Shown here in pieces: positions 1 to 9,312 of a stretch of 21,652 bases of DNA. The translations under genes and the position numbers were made by a program. Location: the NCBI GenBank assembly GCA_017999235.1, contig JAGOBN010000010.1, positions 1-21,652 of the forward strand, given 5' to 3'. The notes beneath the pieces were generated by a model that made no database searches, was not told the origin of the DNA, and worked only from the letters and a program-made list of their open reading frames with translations. Origin of the DNA: Anaerolineales bacterium. Its GTDB lineage: Bacteria > Chloroflexota > Anaerolineae > Anaerolineales > UBA6663. Numbering within the stretch: the stretch's first letter is position 1; each line of letters opens with the position of its first letter.

Positions 1-1404
1 GGCGCCACCGTGGCCGCCGTCAACGCGCGTCTGGCCGCCACCGCCACGGACCGCGGGCCGGCCGGTGTGGATAACCTGTGGGGCGCCGGCGTGCTGGATT
101 GCCGCCGCGCCATCCTGCCCACCGCCAATATCGGCGGGCCGTACAACACCCCGGAAGGCACGGACCGGATGTTGAACGCCTCCGCTTCCAGCGATCCGGA
201 CGGCGACGCGTTGACGTTTAGCTGGGACTTTAATAATGACGGCGTCTTTGGCGACGCCGCCGGCGCCACGCCCGTCTTTGACCGCGTGGGCCAGGATGGC
301 GTCTTCCCCATCGCCGTGCGCGTCAGCGATCCCGGCGGGTTGACCGATACCGCCGCGGGCGTGGTCGTCGTCACGAATGTCGCGCCCACGGTCAGCTTGA
401 ACTCGGACGCGCCCCGCCCCGAGAACTCAGTCGTTACCGTCCTCGGCCAGGTGAGCGACCCCGGCTGGCTGGACCCGCTTTCCGCCGCCATCTTGTGGGG
501 CGATGGCACGCCGGCCGAGCCGGTGGTGGGCGTGCTGGAAAACGTGCGGCCGGACGCCACGCTCACCTTCGCCGCCACCCACACCTACGGCGATAACGGC
601 ACCTTCACGGCCTCGATCTGCGCCAGCGACGATGACGTGGCCACCTGCCAGTCCATCGCCCTCACCATCGACAACGTGGCGCCGGCGGCGACGCTGGATA
701 CGACCGGCGCGTTCATCATCAACGGCCAGCCAACCTTTGTCGTCGAGGCGGGTGATCCGCAAGCCTTCAGCCTGCGCTGGCAGGATCCGGGCAGCGACGA
801 TCTGACCCTGACCTGGGATTGGGATGACGGCGCGCCGGCCCCGGATGTGGTGACGACGTCCCTGGTCAATCCGCCGGCCGCGGACCCCCTGCCCAGTCCA
901 AGCCTCCAGCCGCGGGATGTCATTGACGCGGCGGTGCAGACCTTCTCAGCGCCCTGCCTGTACCAGGTGGGGTTCAGCGCGGCGGATGACGACGGCGGGA
1001 GCGCGGCCGGTTCGGTGGTGGTGCTGGTGACCGGCGACGACGACGAAGCCGAAGCGGCCGGCATTGATGACAACTCGGAGGCCAAAGAGCGCTGCTATGT
1101 GAAGATCATCGCCTACGCGAGTCAGGTGTTTGATGAGGTGCATGTGCTGACCAAGCTGGATGATGATCACCCGTCGGGGAATGAAATGCTGGATGAGTTT
1201 GACCATGTCCTGGTAGAGACCTGGCTGAAGTTTGCGACCGGCGAGGTCGGCTACGGGCTGGCTTTTGATCTGGATGAGGACGGCGTGGCGGAGGGCACCT
1301 TTGGAAGCCTGATAACGGCGGCGGAGGCGGTGCGCCTGAATCCGGCCGCCACGGCCGCCGAATTGCGCCATCAGATGAAGATCATGGACCATCTCAGCAA
1401 CTAG
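1..1404 (+). CDS. Subtilisin-like (S8) serine protease, C-terminal part with PKD repeats (5' truncated by window)
   Basis: The reading frame is open to the first base, so the gene starts upstream of the window. The first ~38 residues (GATVAAVNARLAAT..DNLWGAGVLD) match the end of the peptidase S8 fold, where a helix and a [DN]xxxGxGxvd segment follow the catalytic Ser; the catalytic triad itself lies off the window. Three PKD-like beta-sandwich repeats follow, at about residues 40-127, 128-226 and 227-343, counted from the GTG at base 10. They show the SSDPDGD..SWDF..DG pattern, WGDG, and repeated NVAP linkers. The last ~120 residues are acidic, include a DLDEDG calcium-loop-like motif, and match no family I recognise. 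PKD domains are extracellular, so a secreted or surface protease is inferred. The gene ends at TAG and is followed by a strong terminator. Confidence 0.75.
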   Translation, partial: GATVAAVNARLAATATDRGPAGVDNLWGAGVLDCRRAILPTANIGGPYNTPEGTDRMLNASASSDPDGDALTFSWDFNNDGVFGDAAGATPVFDRVGQDGVFPIAVRVSDPGGLTDTAAGVVVVTNVAPTVSLNSDAPRPENSVVTVLGQVSDPGWLDPLSAAILWGDGTPAEPVVGVLENVRPDATLTFAATHTYGDNGTFTASICASDDDVATCQSIALTIDNVAPAATLDTTGAFIINGQPTFVVEAGDPQAFSLRWQDPGSDDLTLTWDWDDGAPAPDVVTTSLVNPPAADPLPSPSLQPRDVIDAAVQTFSAPCLYQVGFSAADDDGGSAAGSVVVLVTGDDDEAEAAGIDDNSEAKERCYVKIIAYASQVFDEVHVLTKLDDDHPSGNEMLDEFDHVLVETWLKFATGEVGYGLAFDLDEDGVAEGTFGSLITAAEAVRLNPAATAAELRHQMKIMDHLSN

Positions 1405-1444
1405 CGGCGTGCTCGGATCGATAGCCCGTCCGTCTCACTGACTG

Positions 1445-1482
1445 CCGAGACGCAGAGCCCCGCTCTGCGTCTCGGTGTTTTG
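1445..1482 (+). terminator. Intrinsic terminator of the S8/PKD protease gene
   Basis: A perfect 13-bp stem (CCGAGACGCAGAG at 1445-1457 pairing with CTCTGCGTCTCGG at 1463-1475) has a 5-nt loop and is followed by TGTTTT. It starts 40 bases after the stop codon of the protease gene. Confidence 0.85.
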
Positions 1483-1511
1483 GCGGCCCGCGCGCCCGGA
1501 CCCGGAACTGG

Positions 1512-1540
1512 TTGTGGCCAGGCGCGGAGTGGGTTAAGAT
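1512..1540 (+). promoter_or_regulatory. Candidate sigma70 promoter for the oxidoreductase-addB-addA run
   Basis: TTGTGG (1512-1517) is separated by exactly 17 bases from TAAGAT (1535-1540). The predicted start near 1547 gives a ~50-nt leader before the ATG at 1597. It lies just past the terminator of the previous gene. The hexamers are imperfect, so this is a pattern-based inference. Confidence 0.45.
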
Positions 1541-1596
1541 CACGCGCAGCTTGGCCGGCGCCGCTGGGGCGCTCACTGGCGGCGGGGAGGCAATCC

Positions 1597-2904
1597 ATGG
1601 CGACTCACTCAGACGTCATCATCATCGGCGCCGGCGTGATCGGCTGCGCGCTGGGCCTGGAACTGGCGCAGCGCCGATATCGCGTGGTGCAGGTGGATAA
1701 ACTGGGCGAGGCCGGCCTGGGCTCCACCAGCAACTCCTGCGCCATCGTCCGCGCCCACTACTCCACCTATATGGGCGTGGCCCTGGCCTACGAGTGCTTC
1801 CATTACTGGCGGGATTGGGCCAGCTACGCCGGCGCCCATGACGAGCGCGGGCTGGCGCGCTTTGTCAACTGCGGCAGCCTGCTGATCAAATCACCCGGCC
1901 ATAAATGGGAACAGATTACGCGCCTGTACGAGGCGGTTGGCGTGGCGCACGAACACTGGACGCCGGCGCAATTGCGCGCGCGCCTGCCGATCCTCAACAC
2001 CCAGGCTTTTTATCCGCCGGCCCGCCCGGACGATCCGGATTTTTGGCGTGAGCCGAGCGGCGATCTGCTGGGCGCGGTCTTCACCCCCGGCGCCGGCTAC
2101 GTCACCGATCCGGCCCTGGCCGCCCACAACCTCCAGCGCGCGGCCGAGGCGCGCGGCGTGCGCTATCGCTTCAACGCCGCCGTCACCGCCATCCGCCAGG
2201 CCGGCGGGCGCGTGCAGGGCGTCACCCTGTCCACGGGCGAACACCTCGACGCGCCCATCGTCGTGAACGTGGCCGGCCCGCACTCCTTCGTCATCAATCG
2301 GCTGGCCGGCGTGGAGGCCGGCATGCGGATCAAAACCCGCGCCTTGCGCCACGAGGTGCACCTCGTCCCCTCCCCAGCCGGCTTTGATTTTGAGCACGCC
2401 GGCATCCACATCTCCGACGGCGACACCGGCATCTACATGCGGCCGGAGGCCGGCAACACTATCCTGGTGGGCAGCGGCGACCCAGCCTGCGACTCCAAGG
2501 AGTGGGTGGATGACCCCGATCACTTCAACCGCGCGGTGACCGAAGCCCAATGGAAGGCCCAGGTCTACCGGCTGGCCAAGCGCCTGCCCACGCTCGGCAT
2601 CCCCAATGAAAAGAAGGGTCTAGTGGATCTGTACGACGTGGCCGATGACTGGATCCCGATCTACGACAAATCCGATCTGGCCGGCTTCTACATGGCGGTG
2701 GGGACCAGCGGCAACCAGTTCAAGACCGCCGGCCCGGCCGGCCATCTGATGGCGGAGCTGATCCAGCGCTGTGAGGCCGGCCACGATCATGACCGGGAAC
2801 CGGTCCAAGTGGCCGCGCGCTACACCAGCCTCCAGCTTGACCTGGGCGTCTTCTCGCGCCGGCGGTCCATCAACACCAACAGCAGCTTCACCGTCAGCGG
2901 CTGA
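1597..2904 (+). CDS. FAD-dependent oxidoreductase, DAO / sarcosine oxidase beta-like family
   Basis: The 435-residue protein starts with a Rossmann FAD-binding motif at residues 8-16 (IIIGAGVIG). The typical DAO-family segment around residues 43-65 (SNSCAIVRAHYST) follows, and the C-terminal FAD motif is FYMAVGTSGNQFKTAGPAGH. The family oxidises secondary or primary amines such as sarcosine, glycine or D-amino acids to imines, with FAD; the actual substrate cannot be read from the sequence. The ATG at 1597 is chosen because GGGGAGG lies 6-7 bases upstream and the nucleotide-binding strand begins right after it. A longer frame from 1480 would run through the promoter and has no family similarity. 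The addB-like gene starts 25 bases downstream, so they may be co-transcribed. Confidence 0.85.
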   Translation: MATHSDVIIIGAGVIGCALGLELAQRRYRVVQVDKLGEAGLGSTSNSCAIVRAHYSTYMGVALAYECFHYWRDWASYAGAHDERGLARFVNCGSLLIKSPGHKWEQITRLYEAVGVAHEHWTPAQLRARLPILNTQAFYPPARPDDPDFWREPSGDLLGAVFTPGAGYVTDPALAAHNLQRAAEARGVRYRFNAAVTAIRQAGGRVQGVTLSTGEHLDAPIVVNVAGPHSFVINRLAGVEAGMRIKTRALRHEVHLVPSPAGFDFEHAGIHISDGDTGIYMRPEAGNTILVGSGDPACDSKEWVDDPDHFNRAVTEAQWKAQVYRLAKRLPTLGIPNEKKGLVDLYDVADDWIPIYDKSDLAGFYMAVGTSGNQFKTAGPAGHLMAELIQRCEAGHDHDREPVQVAARYTSLQLDLGVFSRRRSINTNSSFTVSG

Positions 2905-2929
2905 CGGCGCCCCTCCCGGTCACCGGCCC

Positions 2930-5900
2930 ATGTCCGCCACGCTCTACTTAGCGCCCGCCGCCGGCGGCAAGACCGCGCAGGCCGTGGCCCGGCTGCGGGC
3001 CGTGCGCGCCGAGTCCGCCTTCGCGCCGCTGATCGTCATCCTGCCCAATGGCCGGCAGCTGGCCGCCTTCCAGAACCGGCTGCGCGCCGCCGGCGGCCTC
3101 TTCGGCGCGCAGCTCTTCACGTTCTATGGCCTTTATGCCGAGCTGCTCGCCCGCGCCGGCCAGCCGCTGCCGGTGCTGGAGCCCGCCGAGCAGACGCGGG
3201 TGCTGCGCGGGCTGGTGGAGGAACTGGCCGCCGCCGGCGGTTTGACGCATTTTGCGCCGCTGGTGGATAAGGCCGGTTTTCCCGCGGTCCTGCGGGAAGC
3301 CTTTGAAGAGCTGAAGCGCGCGCGCCTCCTGCCGGAGGCGGTGGCCCGCGCCGGCGCCCCGCTCGGCCCGCGCCTGCGCGAGTTGGCGGCGCTGTATGCC
3401 CGCTATCAAACGTGGCTGCAGACCAACGCCTGGGCGGACCCGGAAGGCGCGGGCTGGCTGGCGGCGCTGGCGCTGGAGCGTGAGCCGGCCCTGGCACAAG
3501 ATTGGCGCCTGCTGGTCGTGGACGGCTTCGACGAATTCAATCCCACGCAATTAGAAGTCCTGCGGCTGCTCGCGGCGCGCGCGCCCGAGACGCTCGTGAC
3601 CCTCACCGGCGCGCCGGGACACCCTCCGCGCCTGGCCCATCGCCGCTTTATGCGCGCCCAGCGGCAAGTGGTGGACGCCTTGCAGCCGATCGAAATGCCG
3701 GCCCTCGAACCTGTGCCTGACCCGCTGGCCCCGGATCTGCGCCGGCTGGAGGCGCAGCTCTTTGAGGCAGCCCCGCCGGCCCCCGCCGCGGCGGCGGCCG
3801 TCACCTTCGTGGAGGCCCAAACCCGCGTCCTGGAGGCCCGCGCCGCGCTGCGCTGGATCAAGGCCCGCTTGCTGGAGACCGGCCAGCCAGCCGGCACGGC
3901 CGCTATCGTGGTCCGGACGTTGGAGCCGTACCGCGCCTTGCTGGAGGAAGCCGCGCGTGAGTTTGACGTGCCGCTGGATGTAGTGGGCGGCGGCCCGCTG
4001 GCCGCCTGTCCGCTGATCAGCGCTCTGCTGGCCGTGTTGGATCTGCCCGCCGAGAGCGATTGGCGTCCGCGCCAGGTGTCCGCCGCGCTGCGCAGCCCGT
4101 ATTTTGATTGGGCCGCGCTGGGCCTGCCGCCCGGCGCCGGCGCGGCCCTGGACGCGGTGGCGCGCGCCGGCCAAGTGGTGGCGGGAGCGGACCAATGGCG
4201 CGCGGCTCTGGAGACCTTCACCCGCGCGCGGCCGGCGGCGGAAGTGGAGGACGGCGATGCGCCGGCGGTGCCGATGGCCGTGGCGCTTCTGGCGCGGGCC
4301 GCCTTTGAGGCGCTGACCGCGCGCCTGACGCCGCCGCCGGCGGCCGCTCTGCGCGCGCACCTGGCGTTTATCGAGGATTTGATCGGTGACGCCGCGCCGG
4401 CCGCCCAGACGCTCAACGTGGTGGCATGCATTCAGGCGGCGCCGGAGACCGCCGCGCGTGATCTGGCCGCCCTGAGCGCGTTCAAACAGGTGCTGCGCGG
4501 CCTGGTGCGGGCGGAGGCGCTGGCGGCCGGCGGCGCGCGCGGGCTGGATTATGCGGCCGGCCTGCGGGCGGTGCGCGAGGCCGTGCAGGCGGCCGCGTTC
4601 AGCGCGCCGGCCGCGGGCGGAGTCTGCGTCGCGTCGGTCACTGACGTGCGCGGCCTGTCGTTCGCGGCCGTGGCGGTGCTGGGCCTGGCCGAAGGCGAAT
4701 TCCCGCCGGCCGAACGCGAGATGCCGCTGCTGCGGGAGGTGGATCGGGCCGCGCTGAACGCCCAGGGCTTGCCCGTGGAGCCGCGCTTGCGGGGTGAGGA
4801 GGTGACGCTCTTTTATCACGCCGTCACCCGCGCGCGGGATCATCTGCTGCTCAGCCGGCCCTATCTCGCCGATGACGGCCAGGCCTGGGAGCCCTCCGCT
4901 TATTGGCGCGCGGCGCGGCGCGTGTGCGGCGATCCGGCCGTGATCCGTGTGCGCGCCGAAGACCGTTTGCCGCCGGAACAGGTTGCCTCGCCGGTGGAGT
5001 GGATTGACCACGGCTACGCGCCGGAGCGGCTGGCGCCAGGGCTGGCCGTGCTGCGCGCGCGCCTGGCCGAGGCGGCGGCCGGCCCGCATGAAGGCGATTT
5101 GTCCGCGCTGGCGCCAGCGGTGGCCGCGCGCTTTGCGCCGGAGCGCGGGTGGAGCGCCAGCCGGCTGGAGGCCTACGGCACCTGCGGCTATTACTTCTAC
5201 AGCGCGTACGTGCTCGGCCTGGAGCCGCGGGTTGAGCCGCAGGCCGGCTATGATGTGCGCGCCCTCGGCAGCCTGTATCACGCGGTTTTGGAGGCGGTGT
5301 ATCAGGCCGCGCCGGACCCGGCTCAATTGGCGGATGTCCTCCAGCAATTGCCCAGCGTGGCCGCGCGCGTGTTTGCCGCCGCCCCGGAGCAATACGGCTT
5401 TCGGCCCACCGCCTTGTGGCGGCAGCAGCAGGCGGAGCTGTTGCGCGCCCTGGAAAAAACGGTAACGGCCCTGGCCGAAGCCTCCGCCGGCTGGACGCCC
5501 CGCTACTTTGAACAGCGTTTTGGCGGGGAAGCGCCGCCGCTGGTGGTGGCGACGGACGCTGGTCCGGTGCGCGTGGGCGGCTATATTGACCGCGTGGACG
5601 TGGACGCCGCCGGCCGTCTGCGCGTGGTGGATTACAAGACCGGCGGCGCCGCGATCACACCGGCCGATCTGGCGGCCGGCCGCCGGCTGCAGTTGCCGCT
5701 GTACGCCTGGGCCGCGCGCGACGCGCTGGGCTTGGGCGAAGTGGCCGACGGCCTGTATTGGCACATCGGGAGCGCCCAGGCCTCCAGCCTGCGGTTGGCG
5801 GATTTTCCCGGCGGCGTGGCCGGCGCGCTGGAGACCGCCCGCCGGTGGCTGGCCGCGCACGTGGCCCAGATCCGGGCCGGCCAATTCCAGCCGCGCCCGC

Positions 5901-5971
5901 CGGCGGCGGGCTGTCCGGCCTACTGCCCGGCCGCCGCCTTCTGCTGGCGGTTTGCGCCGGCGCGGGGATGA
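2930..5971 (+). CDS. addB: AddB-like PD-(D/E)XK exonuclease subunit of a helicase-nuclease
   Basis: The 1013-residue protein has an N-terminal P-loop-like segment (LAPAAGGKT, residues 7-15), a UvrD-like but degenerate helicase body, and a C-terminal RecB-type nuclease. Nuclease residues are D887 (GYIDRVD), D901 and K903 (VVDYKTGG), with QLPLYAW downstream. Cys752 (AYGTCGYYFY) together with Cys995, Cys999 and Cys1005 matches the four cysteines that hold a 4Fe-4S cluster in AddB and Cas4 nucleases. By family knowledge, the AddAB complex resects double-strand breaks for recombination. The next gene is AddA-like and starts in a 4-base ATGA overlap, which supports a two-subunit complex. The ATG at 2930 puts the P-loop at the N terminus as expected; the Shine-Dalgarno is weak, suggesting coupling to the upstream gene. 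The P-loop lacks its first Gly, and the CX3C cysteine spacing is one residue longer than in Bacillus AddB. Confidence 0.82.
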   Translation: MSATLYLAPAAGGKTAQAVARLRAVRAESAFAPLIVILPNGRQLAAFQNRLRAAGGLFGAQLFTFYGLYAELLARAGQPLPVLEPAEQTRVLRGLVEELAAAGGLTHFAPLVDKAGFPAVLREAFEELKRARLLPEAVARAGAPLGPRLRELAALYARYQTWLQTNAWADPEGAGWLAALALEREPALAQDWRLLVVDGFDEFNPTQLEVLRLLAARAPETLVTLTGAPGHPPRLAHRRFMRAQRQVVDALQPIEMPALEPVPDPLAPDLRRLEAQLFEAAPPAPAAAAAVTFVEAQTRVLEARAALRWIKARLLETGQPAGTAAIVVRTLEPYRALLEEAAREFDVPLDVVGGGPLAACPLISALLAVLDLPAESDWRPRQVSAALRSPYFDWAALGLPPGAGAALDAVARAGQVVAGADQWRAALETFTRARPAAEVEDGDAPAVPMAVALLARAAFEALTARLTPPPAAALRAHLAFIEDLIGDAAPAAQTLNVVACIQAAPETAARDLAALSAFKQVLRGLVRAEALAAGGARGLDYAAGLRAVREAVQAAAFSAPAAGGVCVASVTDVRGLSFAAVAVLGLAEGEFPPAEREMPLLREVDRAALNAQGLPVEPRLRGEEVTLFYHAVTRARDHLLLSRPYLADDGQAWEPSAYWRAARRVCGDPAVIRVRAEDRLPPEQVASPVEWIDHGYAPERLAPGLAVLRARLAEAAAGPHEGDLSALAPAVAARFAPERGWSASRLEAYGTCGYYFYSAYVLGLEPRVEPQAGYDVRALGSLYHAVLEAVYQAAPDPAQLADVLQQLPSVAARVFAAAPEQYGFRPTALWRQQQAELLRALEKTVTALAEASAGWTPRYFEQRFGGEAPPLVVATDAGPVRVGGYIDRVDVDAAGRLRVVDYKTGGAAITPADLAAGRRLQLPLYAWAARDALGLGEVADGLYWHIGSAQASSLRLADFPGGVAGALETARRWLAAHVAQIRAGQFQPRPPAAGCPAYCPAAAFCWRFAPARG

Positions 5972-8900
5972 TGGACGCCTTGCTCACCCACTTCAATTTG
6001 CGCGGCGCGCAGCAGGCCGCGGCCGCGCGCCTGGATCAGCACCTGGCGGTGACGGCCGGCGCCGGCGCGGGTAAGACGCGGGCGCTGGTCGCCCGGTATC
6101 TGCATTTTGTGGCGCGCGGCGTGCCGGTGCGCGCGCTGGTCGCCATTACCTTCACCGAGAAAGCGGCGCGTGAGATGCGCTCCCGGGTCCGCGGCGAGGT
6201 CGAACGCTGGCTGGCCCAGCCGCCGGCCCCGGAGGTGGCGGCGCGGCTGCGGACGGCGCTGGCCGAGCTGGATGCCGCCCGCATCGGCACCATCCACGCG
6301 CTGTGCGCGGACCTGCTGCGGCTCCATCCGGCGGAGGCCGGCGTTGATCCGCTGTTCGCGGTTCTGGAAGAAGGCGTGGCCGCCACGCTGCAGGCCCGCG
6401 CGATTGAGGCGGCTTTGGCCTGGGCCGCCGCCGACGTCGAGGCGGCGCGGCTGTTCGCGGTCTTCAAAGAGAACGATCTGCGCCACAGCCTGCAAGCGCT
6501 GATCAACCGCCGCTTGAGCGCGGTGCCGGCGCTGGAGCGCCTGGACCCGTTGGCCGGCTGGGACGCCGCCTTCGCGGAGTGGCTCGCGCCGGCGTTGACC
6601 GCGCCGGCCGTCACCGACGCCCTGGCGGTGCTGGCGGGCGCGGCGGCGCGCCAAACCGACGACGCGCTGGAGGTCGGCCGGCGCGCGGTGTTGGCGGGCT
6701 GGACGCCCATTGCCGCGGCGCGGAACGCGCGGGATTGGCCGGCGCTGCTGGCCGCCCTGCGGGACTGGCGCGCTGTTTTTCCGCGCGCCAACGCCGGCCG
6801 GCAAGGCAGCTGGGCCGCGGCGGATCTAGCGGACGTGCGCGCGGCGGCGCTGGCCTTGCGTGCGCATTACGACACGACGCTGGCATGGCTGGCTCAATGT
6901 GACTGGGCGCTGGATCGCCAGGCGGCGGACCTGCTGCCAGCCTTCCGGCGATTGGGAGAACGCGCGCTGGCCGAGTATCAGGCGCTGAAAGATCAGCGCG
7001 GCGCCCTGGATTTTGATGATTTGGAGGCGCAGGCCGGCCGCTTGCTGAAAAACCCGGCCGCCGTCACCCTCGCCGCGCAGGCCCTGCTGGTGGATGAGTT
7101 TCAAGACACGAATGAGCGCCAGCGCCAAATCGTGTATGCGCTGGCGCGCTTCCCAACCGCTTCCACGCCCGCCGCTAATCTGTTTGTGGTGGGCGATGAG
7201 AAGCAGAGCATCTACCGCTTTCGCGGCGCCGAGGTGACCGTGTTCCAGGATCTGCGCCGGGACCTGGCCCGCGCCGGCGGGGAGACCCTGGCGCTCGATC
7301 TAACTTTTCGCGCGCACGCGCCGCTGTTGGAAACGGTGGAGCGCCTGCTGCGCCCTCTGTTGGGTGAGGCGCTGGACCCGGCGCGGCCGTATCGGGTGCC
7401 GTTTGCGCCGCTGACTGCTTACCGGCCAGCCCCGGACCCGCGCACGCCGCCGCCGTTTGTGGAGTTTCAATTGGGCGTTGGCGCGGACACGGCGGCCGGC
7501 CGGCGCGCGGCGGCGGCGGCCCTGGCGGCGCGGCTGGCGGAGCTGCACGCGCGGGAGGGCTACGCGTGGGAGCAGATGGCCCTGCTTTTCCGGGCGTCTG
7601 CGGCGTTTCCGATCTACGAGGACGCCCTGGAAGCGGCCGGTCTCCCGTTTGTCACCGTGGCCGGCCGCGGCTTCTATGACCGGCCGGAAATCCGCGATCT
7701 ATTGAATGCGCTGGCGGCGATCGCCGATCCCAGCGACGATCTGGCGCTGGCCGGCCTGCTGCGCTCGCCCGCCCTCGGCCTGACGGACGCCGACCTGTTC
7801 CGCTTGCGCTTCAGCGCCGGCGCCGCGCCCCAGCCGCTCTTTGAAGCGCTGCGCCGGCACGGCCCGGCCGGCGCCGCCGAGACCATCACGGCGCTGCACG
7901 CTGTGGCCGGCCGGCGATCGGTGGCCGAACTGCTCAAAGCCTACCTGGACCGCACGCATTACCGCGCCCTGCTGCAGGCTGAGCCGAGCACCAGCCGGCT
8001 GAGCCGCAACGTGGACAAACTGTTGGCGGACGCGCATCGCAGCGGCCTGGTGGCGGTGGGTGATTTTCTGGAATACGTGGCCACCCTGCGGGATGTGGGC
8101 GCGCGCGAGGGGGAAGCGCCGGCCGAGGCCGGCGGGGCCGTGCAGTTGATGACCATCCACAAATCCAAGGGCCTGGAGTTTCCGATCGTGGCGCTGGCGG
8201 ATGCCGGCCATGCCCGGCCGGGCGGCGCCGGCGCCGCGCAGTTTGACGCGGCCTTGGGCGTGCTGCTGCCGCTGCGCGCCGCTGAGGCGCAGCCGGTGAT
8301 GTGGCGGCTGGGTGGGCTGGCCGAGGACGACCGCGCCGCCGCCGAGGATCTGCGCGTGCTGTATGTGGCCTGTACGCGCGCCAAGGACCGGCTCCTGGTC
8401 AACGGGCATGCGCGGATCAGCGCCGCGAAAAGCGACCCCGGGCGCTTGGTGTTGACGGGGTGGCTCAGTGAGCTGGGCGCGGTGCTGGGGCTGGAGCAAG
8501 TGCGCGTGCCGAACCCGGAGCTCACTGCCCCGCTTCCCGTGGCGCTGGGTCCGGCCTGGGACGCGGCGCTGCGGGTGACGCTTCTGCCGCTGCCCGCGCC
8601 GGCCTCCCCGCCGCCGGTGGCGGCGGCGCCCACGGCGGCGCGCGTTTCTCAATCGGCCGCCCGCTGGCTGAGCCCGCTGCCGTCTCCGCCGGCGGCGCCC
8701 GCCTTTGACGTGGAAGCGCGCCTGGGGCGGGTGATTGCCCGGGGCGCGGATGCGCCGGCGCGCCTCATCGGCACCGTGACGCATGCGGCCTTGCGGCGCT
8801 GGTGGTTCCCGGACCAGCCGGATTTTGAAGCGCGCCTGCGGCCGGCGGCGCTCGCGGCGGGTCTGGGAGAAGAAGCCGGCCGGCGGGCCGCGCTGCGCGA

Positions 8901-9240
8901 GGCGCGCGTTCTTCTAAGCCGGTTCCAGGCGCAGCCCCTGTGGCGGGAGATCGACCAGGCCCAGGAGCGCTATGCGGAGTGGCCGTACGTGATGGCGCAG
9001 GACAGCGGCGTCATCGACCTGTTGTATCGCGGGGCGGAGGGGTGGACCGTGGTGGACTTCAAAACGGACGAATTGCGGGACGCCTCCGCGGTGGCGGGAG
9101 CCGTGGCCTGTTACACGCTCCAGGTGCGGCGTTATCTTAAAGCCGCCGCCGCGCACTTGGGCGCGCCGCCGCGCGGGCGGCTGGTGCTGCTCAACGCGCA
9201 GGCCGCCGTGCAGGTGGTGCCGATTACGCTCGCGGAATAG
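5968..9240 (+). CDS. addA: AddA-like UvrD/RecB-family helicase-nuclease
   Basis: The 1090-residue protein carries all SF1A helicase motifs in order: Walker A GAGAGKT (31-37), motif Ia ITFTEKAAREM, TIHALC, Walker B LLVDEFQDT (D376, E377), GDEKQSIYRFRG (409-420), TIHKSKGLEF (732-738) and VACTRAKDR (R804). The C terminus is a RecB-type nuclease with H939 (GTVTHAAL), D1017 (GVIDLLY) and D1030/K1032 (VVDFKTD). It should act with the upstream AddB-like subunit to unwind and degrade broken DNA ends. The start at 5968 overlaps the addB stop as ATGATG, so translational coupling is likely; a second ATG at 5971 is equally possible. The length is slightly short for AddA (usually ~1200 residues), but the domain set is complete. 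Confidence 0.88.
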   Translation: MMDALLTHFNLRGAQQAAAARLDQHLAVTAGAGAGKTRALVARYLHFVARGVPVRALVAITFTEKAAREMRSRVRGEVERWLAQPPAPEVAARLRTALAELDAARIGTIHALCADLLRLHPAEAGVDPLFAVLEEGVAATLQARAIEAALAWAAADVEAARLFAVFKENDLRHSLQALINRRLSAVPALERLDPLAGWDAAFAEWLAPALTAPAVTDALAVLAGAAARQTDDALEVGRRAVLAGWTPIAAARNARDWPALLAALRDWRAVFPRANAGRQGSWAAADLADVRAAALALRAHYDTTLAWLAQCDWALDRQAADLLPAFRRLGERALAEYQALKDQRGALDFDDLEAQAGRLLKNPAAVTLAAQALLVDEFQDTNERQRQIVYALARFPTASTPAANLFVVGDEKQSIYRFRGAEVTVFQDLRRDLARAGGETLALDLTFRAHAPLLETVERLLRPLLGEALDPARPYRVPFAPLTAYRPAPDPRTPPPFVEFQLGVGADTAAGRRAAAAALAARLAELHAREGYAWEQMALLFRASAAFPIYEDALEAAGLPFVTVAGRGFYDRPEIRDLLNALAAIADPSDDLALAGLLRSPALGLTDADLFRLRFSAGAAPQPLFEALRRHGPAGAAETITALHAVAGRRSVAELLKAYLDRTHYRALLQAEPSTSRLSRNVDKLLADAHRSGLVAVGDFLEYVATLRDVGAREGEAPAEAGGAVQLMTIHKSKGLEFPIVALADAGHARPGGAGAAQFDAALGVLLPLRAAEAQPVMWRLGGLAEDDRAAAEDLRVLYVACTRAKDRLLVNGHARISAAKSDPGRLVLTGWLSELGAVLGLEQVRVPNPELTAPLPVALGPAWDAALRVTLLPLPAPASPPPVAAAPTAARVSQSAARWLSPLPSPPAAPAFDVEARLGRVIARGADAPARLIGTVTHAALRRWWFPDQPDFEARLRPAALAAGLGEEAGRRAALREARVLLSRFQAQPLWREIDQAQERYAEWPYVMAQDSGVIDLLYRGAEGWTVVDFKTDELRDASAVAGAVACYTLQVRRYLKAAAAHLGAPPRGRLVLLNAQAAVQVVPITLAE

Positions 9241-9254
9241 GGCGGGAAGCCCGC

Positions 9255-9291
9255 GGAAAATAAAAAGACCCTGCCACGGCGGCAGGGTCTT
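9255..9291 (-). terminator. Intrinsic terminator between addA and the cold-shock gene
   Basis: An 11-bp perfect stem (AAGACCCTGCC at 9265-9275 with GGCAGGGTCTT at 9281-9291) encloses a 5-nt loop. On the minus strand the stem runs into TTTTTATTTT, so it is a strong terminator for the cold-shock gene. On the plus strand the T-tract is poor, but the hairpin may still end the addA transcript. Confidence 0.85.
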
Positions 9292-9312
9292 CTGGTGTCA
9301 GGCGGTGCTTGC

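Noticed and set aside
1480..1596. N-terminal extension of the FAD oxidoreductase
   Set aside because: It begins in the tail of the preceding terminator, crosses the candidate promoter and has Ala/Gly/Arg-rich noise; the ATG at 1597 has a proper ribosome site.
3551..5884. Long minus-strand open frame (777 codons) opposite the addB-like gene
   Set aside because: It is an antisense shadow caused by GC-rich codon structure. The translation is low-complexity Arg/Gly/Gln-rich with no domain, while the plus strand encodes clear nuclease motifs.
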